54,704 nt of DNA. Source: Microvirga zambiensis WSM3693 (lineage in GTDB: Bacteria > Pseudomonadota > Alphaproteobacteria > Rhizobiales > Beijerinckiaceae). The stretch covers positions 1 to 54,704 of the forward strand of contig NZ_JAERQD010000044.1 in NCBI RefSeq assembly GCF_016735695.1, in the 5' to 3' direction. Numbering within the stretch: the stretch's first letter is position 1; each line of letters begins with the position of its first letter. The translations under genes and the position numbers were made by a program. Below, piece by piece: positions 54,244 to 54,704 of the stretch. The notes beneath the pieces were generated by a model. That model searched no databases and was not told the origin of the DNA. It was given only the letters and a program-made list of their open reading frames with translations.

Positions 54244-54704
54244 ATGGCCGGGCTCCCCATCCGTCAGGACTACGCGCCATCCGATCTGCGGTTGCTGGCG
54301 ATCGCCAACGCGCTCGAGGGCATGACCCGGGCCGAGACGGCGCGGCTGGCCGGCATGGAGCGTCAGCCCCTGCACGATGCGATCCAACGCTTCGATGCCG
54401 CGGGACCGGACGGCTTGCATGAGCGTCATCGGTCCGGCCGCCCGGAGCAGCTCAGCCCTGGTCAGCAGGCCGCGCTCAAGGCCCATATCCTGCGCGGGCC
54501 TGAGCCCGAGCGCGATGGGATGAGCGCCTGGCGTCTGGTTGACCTGTGCGAGTATGTCGAACGAAGCTATGGGGTTCGCTATAGCGAATAGGGACTCTCG
54601 TGCCTGCTCAGGCGGCTGAACCTGTCGCGCCAGAAGACCCGGCCCTCGCATCCGAAGGGCGATCCGGCCGCACAGGCGGCGTTCAAAAAAGGAGCTGCCG
54701 TTAA
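54244..54704 (+). pseudogene. IS630 family transposase (5' part, interrupted by TAG, cut by window end)
   Basis: The N-terminal HTH domain is recognisable (ALEGMTRAETARLAGMERQPLHDAIQRFDAAGPDGLHERHRSGRP) and continues through LVDLCEYVERSYGVRYSE. A TAG at 54589-54591 then interrupts the frame, but the same frame continues with LLRRLNLSRQKTRPSHPKGDPAAQAAFKKG, so it was one gene. At 54684-54692 TTCAAAAAAGG is a typical slippery run, where many IS630 elements frameshift to join the catalytic domain; that part is beyond the window. Confidence 0.8.

Noticed and set aside
53566..54651. 361-codon open frame on the minus strand opposite the exported protein and the IS630 start
   Set aside because: It resembles no family and overlaps a recognisable IS630 transposase on the plus strand; long antisense frames are common at this GC content.

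Overview
The window looks like an accessory replicon (plasmid, megaplasmid or chromid) or plasmid-derived region of a high-GC alphaproteobacterium of the order Hyphomicrobiales, most like Microvirga/Methylobacterium. The reasons are the repABC-type RepA/RepB pair with its own palindromic parS-like sites, the neighbouring DUF1612 (RHE_PE00001-type) gene, the insertion-sequence complement, and the general protein flavour. The genus is inference only. No rRNA, tRNA or CRISPR array was found.

Layout. (1) 0-4 kb: 3' part of a carbohydrate ABC importer (binding protein fragment, two permeases), convergent with a LacI-type regulator. (2) 4.5-12.3 kb: housekeeping and stress genes: htpG behind a sigma-32-like promoter, a DnaQ-like exonuclease, SelO, a phosphodiester glycosidase-like protein, an M32 carboxypeptidase and a cupin. 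(3) 12.5-18 kb: transposon graveyard: a broken yhcG (DUF1016) gene, an IS21 element with an internally deleted istB, a truncated IS701-like transposase, an IS5-type element with a clean TTA duplication, an IS200/IS605-like hairpin and a second istB remnant. (4) 18-20.2 kb: a Tat-type MsrB with a one-base frameshift, an SDR dehydrogenase and a 149-bp MITE-like element. (5) 20.5-27 kb: a coherent catabolic operon (amino-acid-type ABC importer, ureidoglycolate lyase, class-V PLP enzyme, dihydropyrimidinase) divergent from a FadR/GntR regulator, with a FadR-like operator between them. (6) 27-34 kb: small exported proteins, a second DnaQ-like exonuclease, a VOC protein and many decayed genes (arylsulfatase, trypsin-like protease, DUF1194, MTA/SAH-nucleosidase-like). 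(7) 34-40.3 kb: plasmid maintenance: DUF1612 gene, repB and repA without repC, a parS-like cluster and a tyrosine recombinase. (8) 40.4-44 kb: an aminoglycoside-phosphotransferase-like gene split by a 99-bp MITE, an AbrB antitoxin with a gutted VapC, an intact ParDE-like pair and an iteron array bounded by perfect inverted repeats (candidate oriV). (9) 44-48 kb: a hybrid histidine kinase, a complete IS6-family element and a truncated second IS6-family transposase. (10) 48-54.7 kb: an RND efflux pair, a bamA fragment, an exported protein and the start of an IS630 element.

How the genes work together. The clearest unit is the 20.5-27 kb cluster: the regulator probably represses the divergent importer-plus-enzyme operon, which would import and open a cyclic ureide or hydantoin-like compound. 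The second is the maintenance module: RepA, RepB and parS-like sites for segregation, a recombinase for resolving multimers, and ParDE for post-segregational stability. No replication initiator gene is visible, although an iteron array is present.
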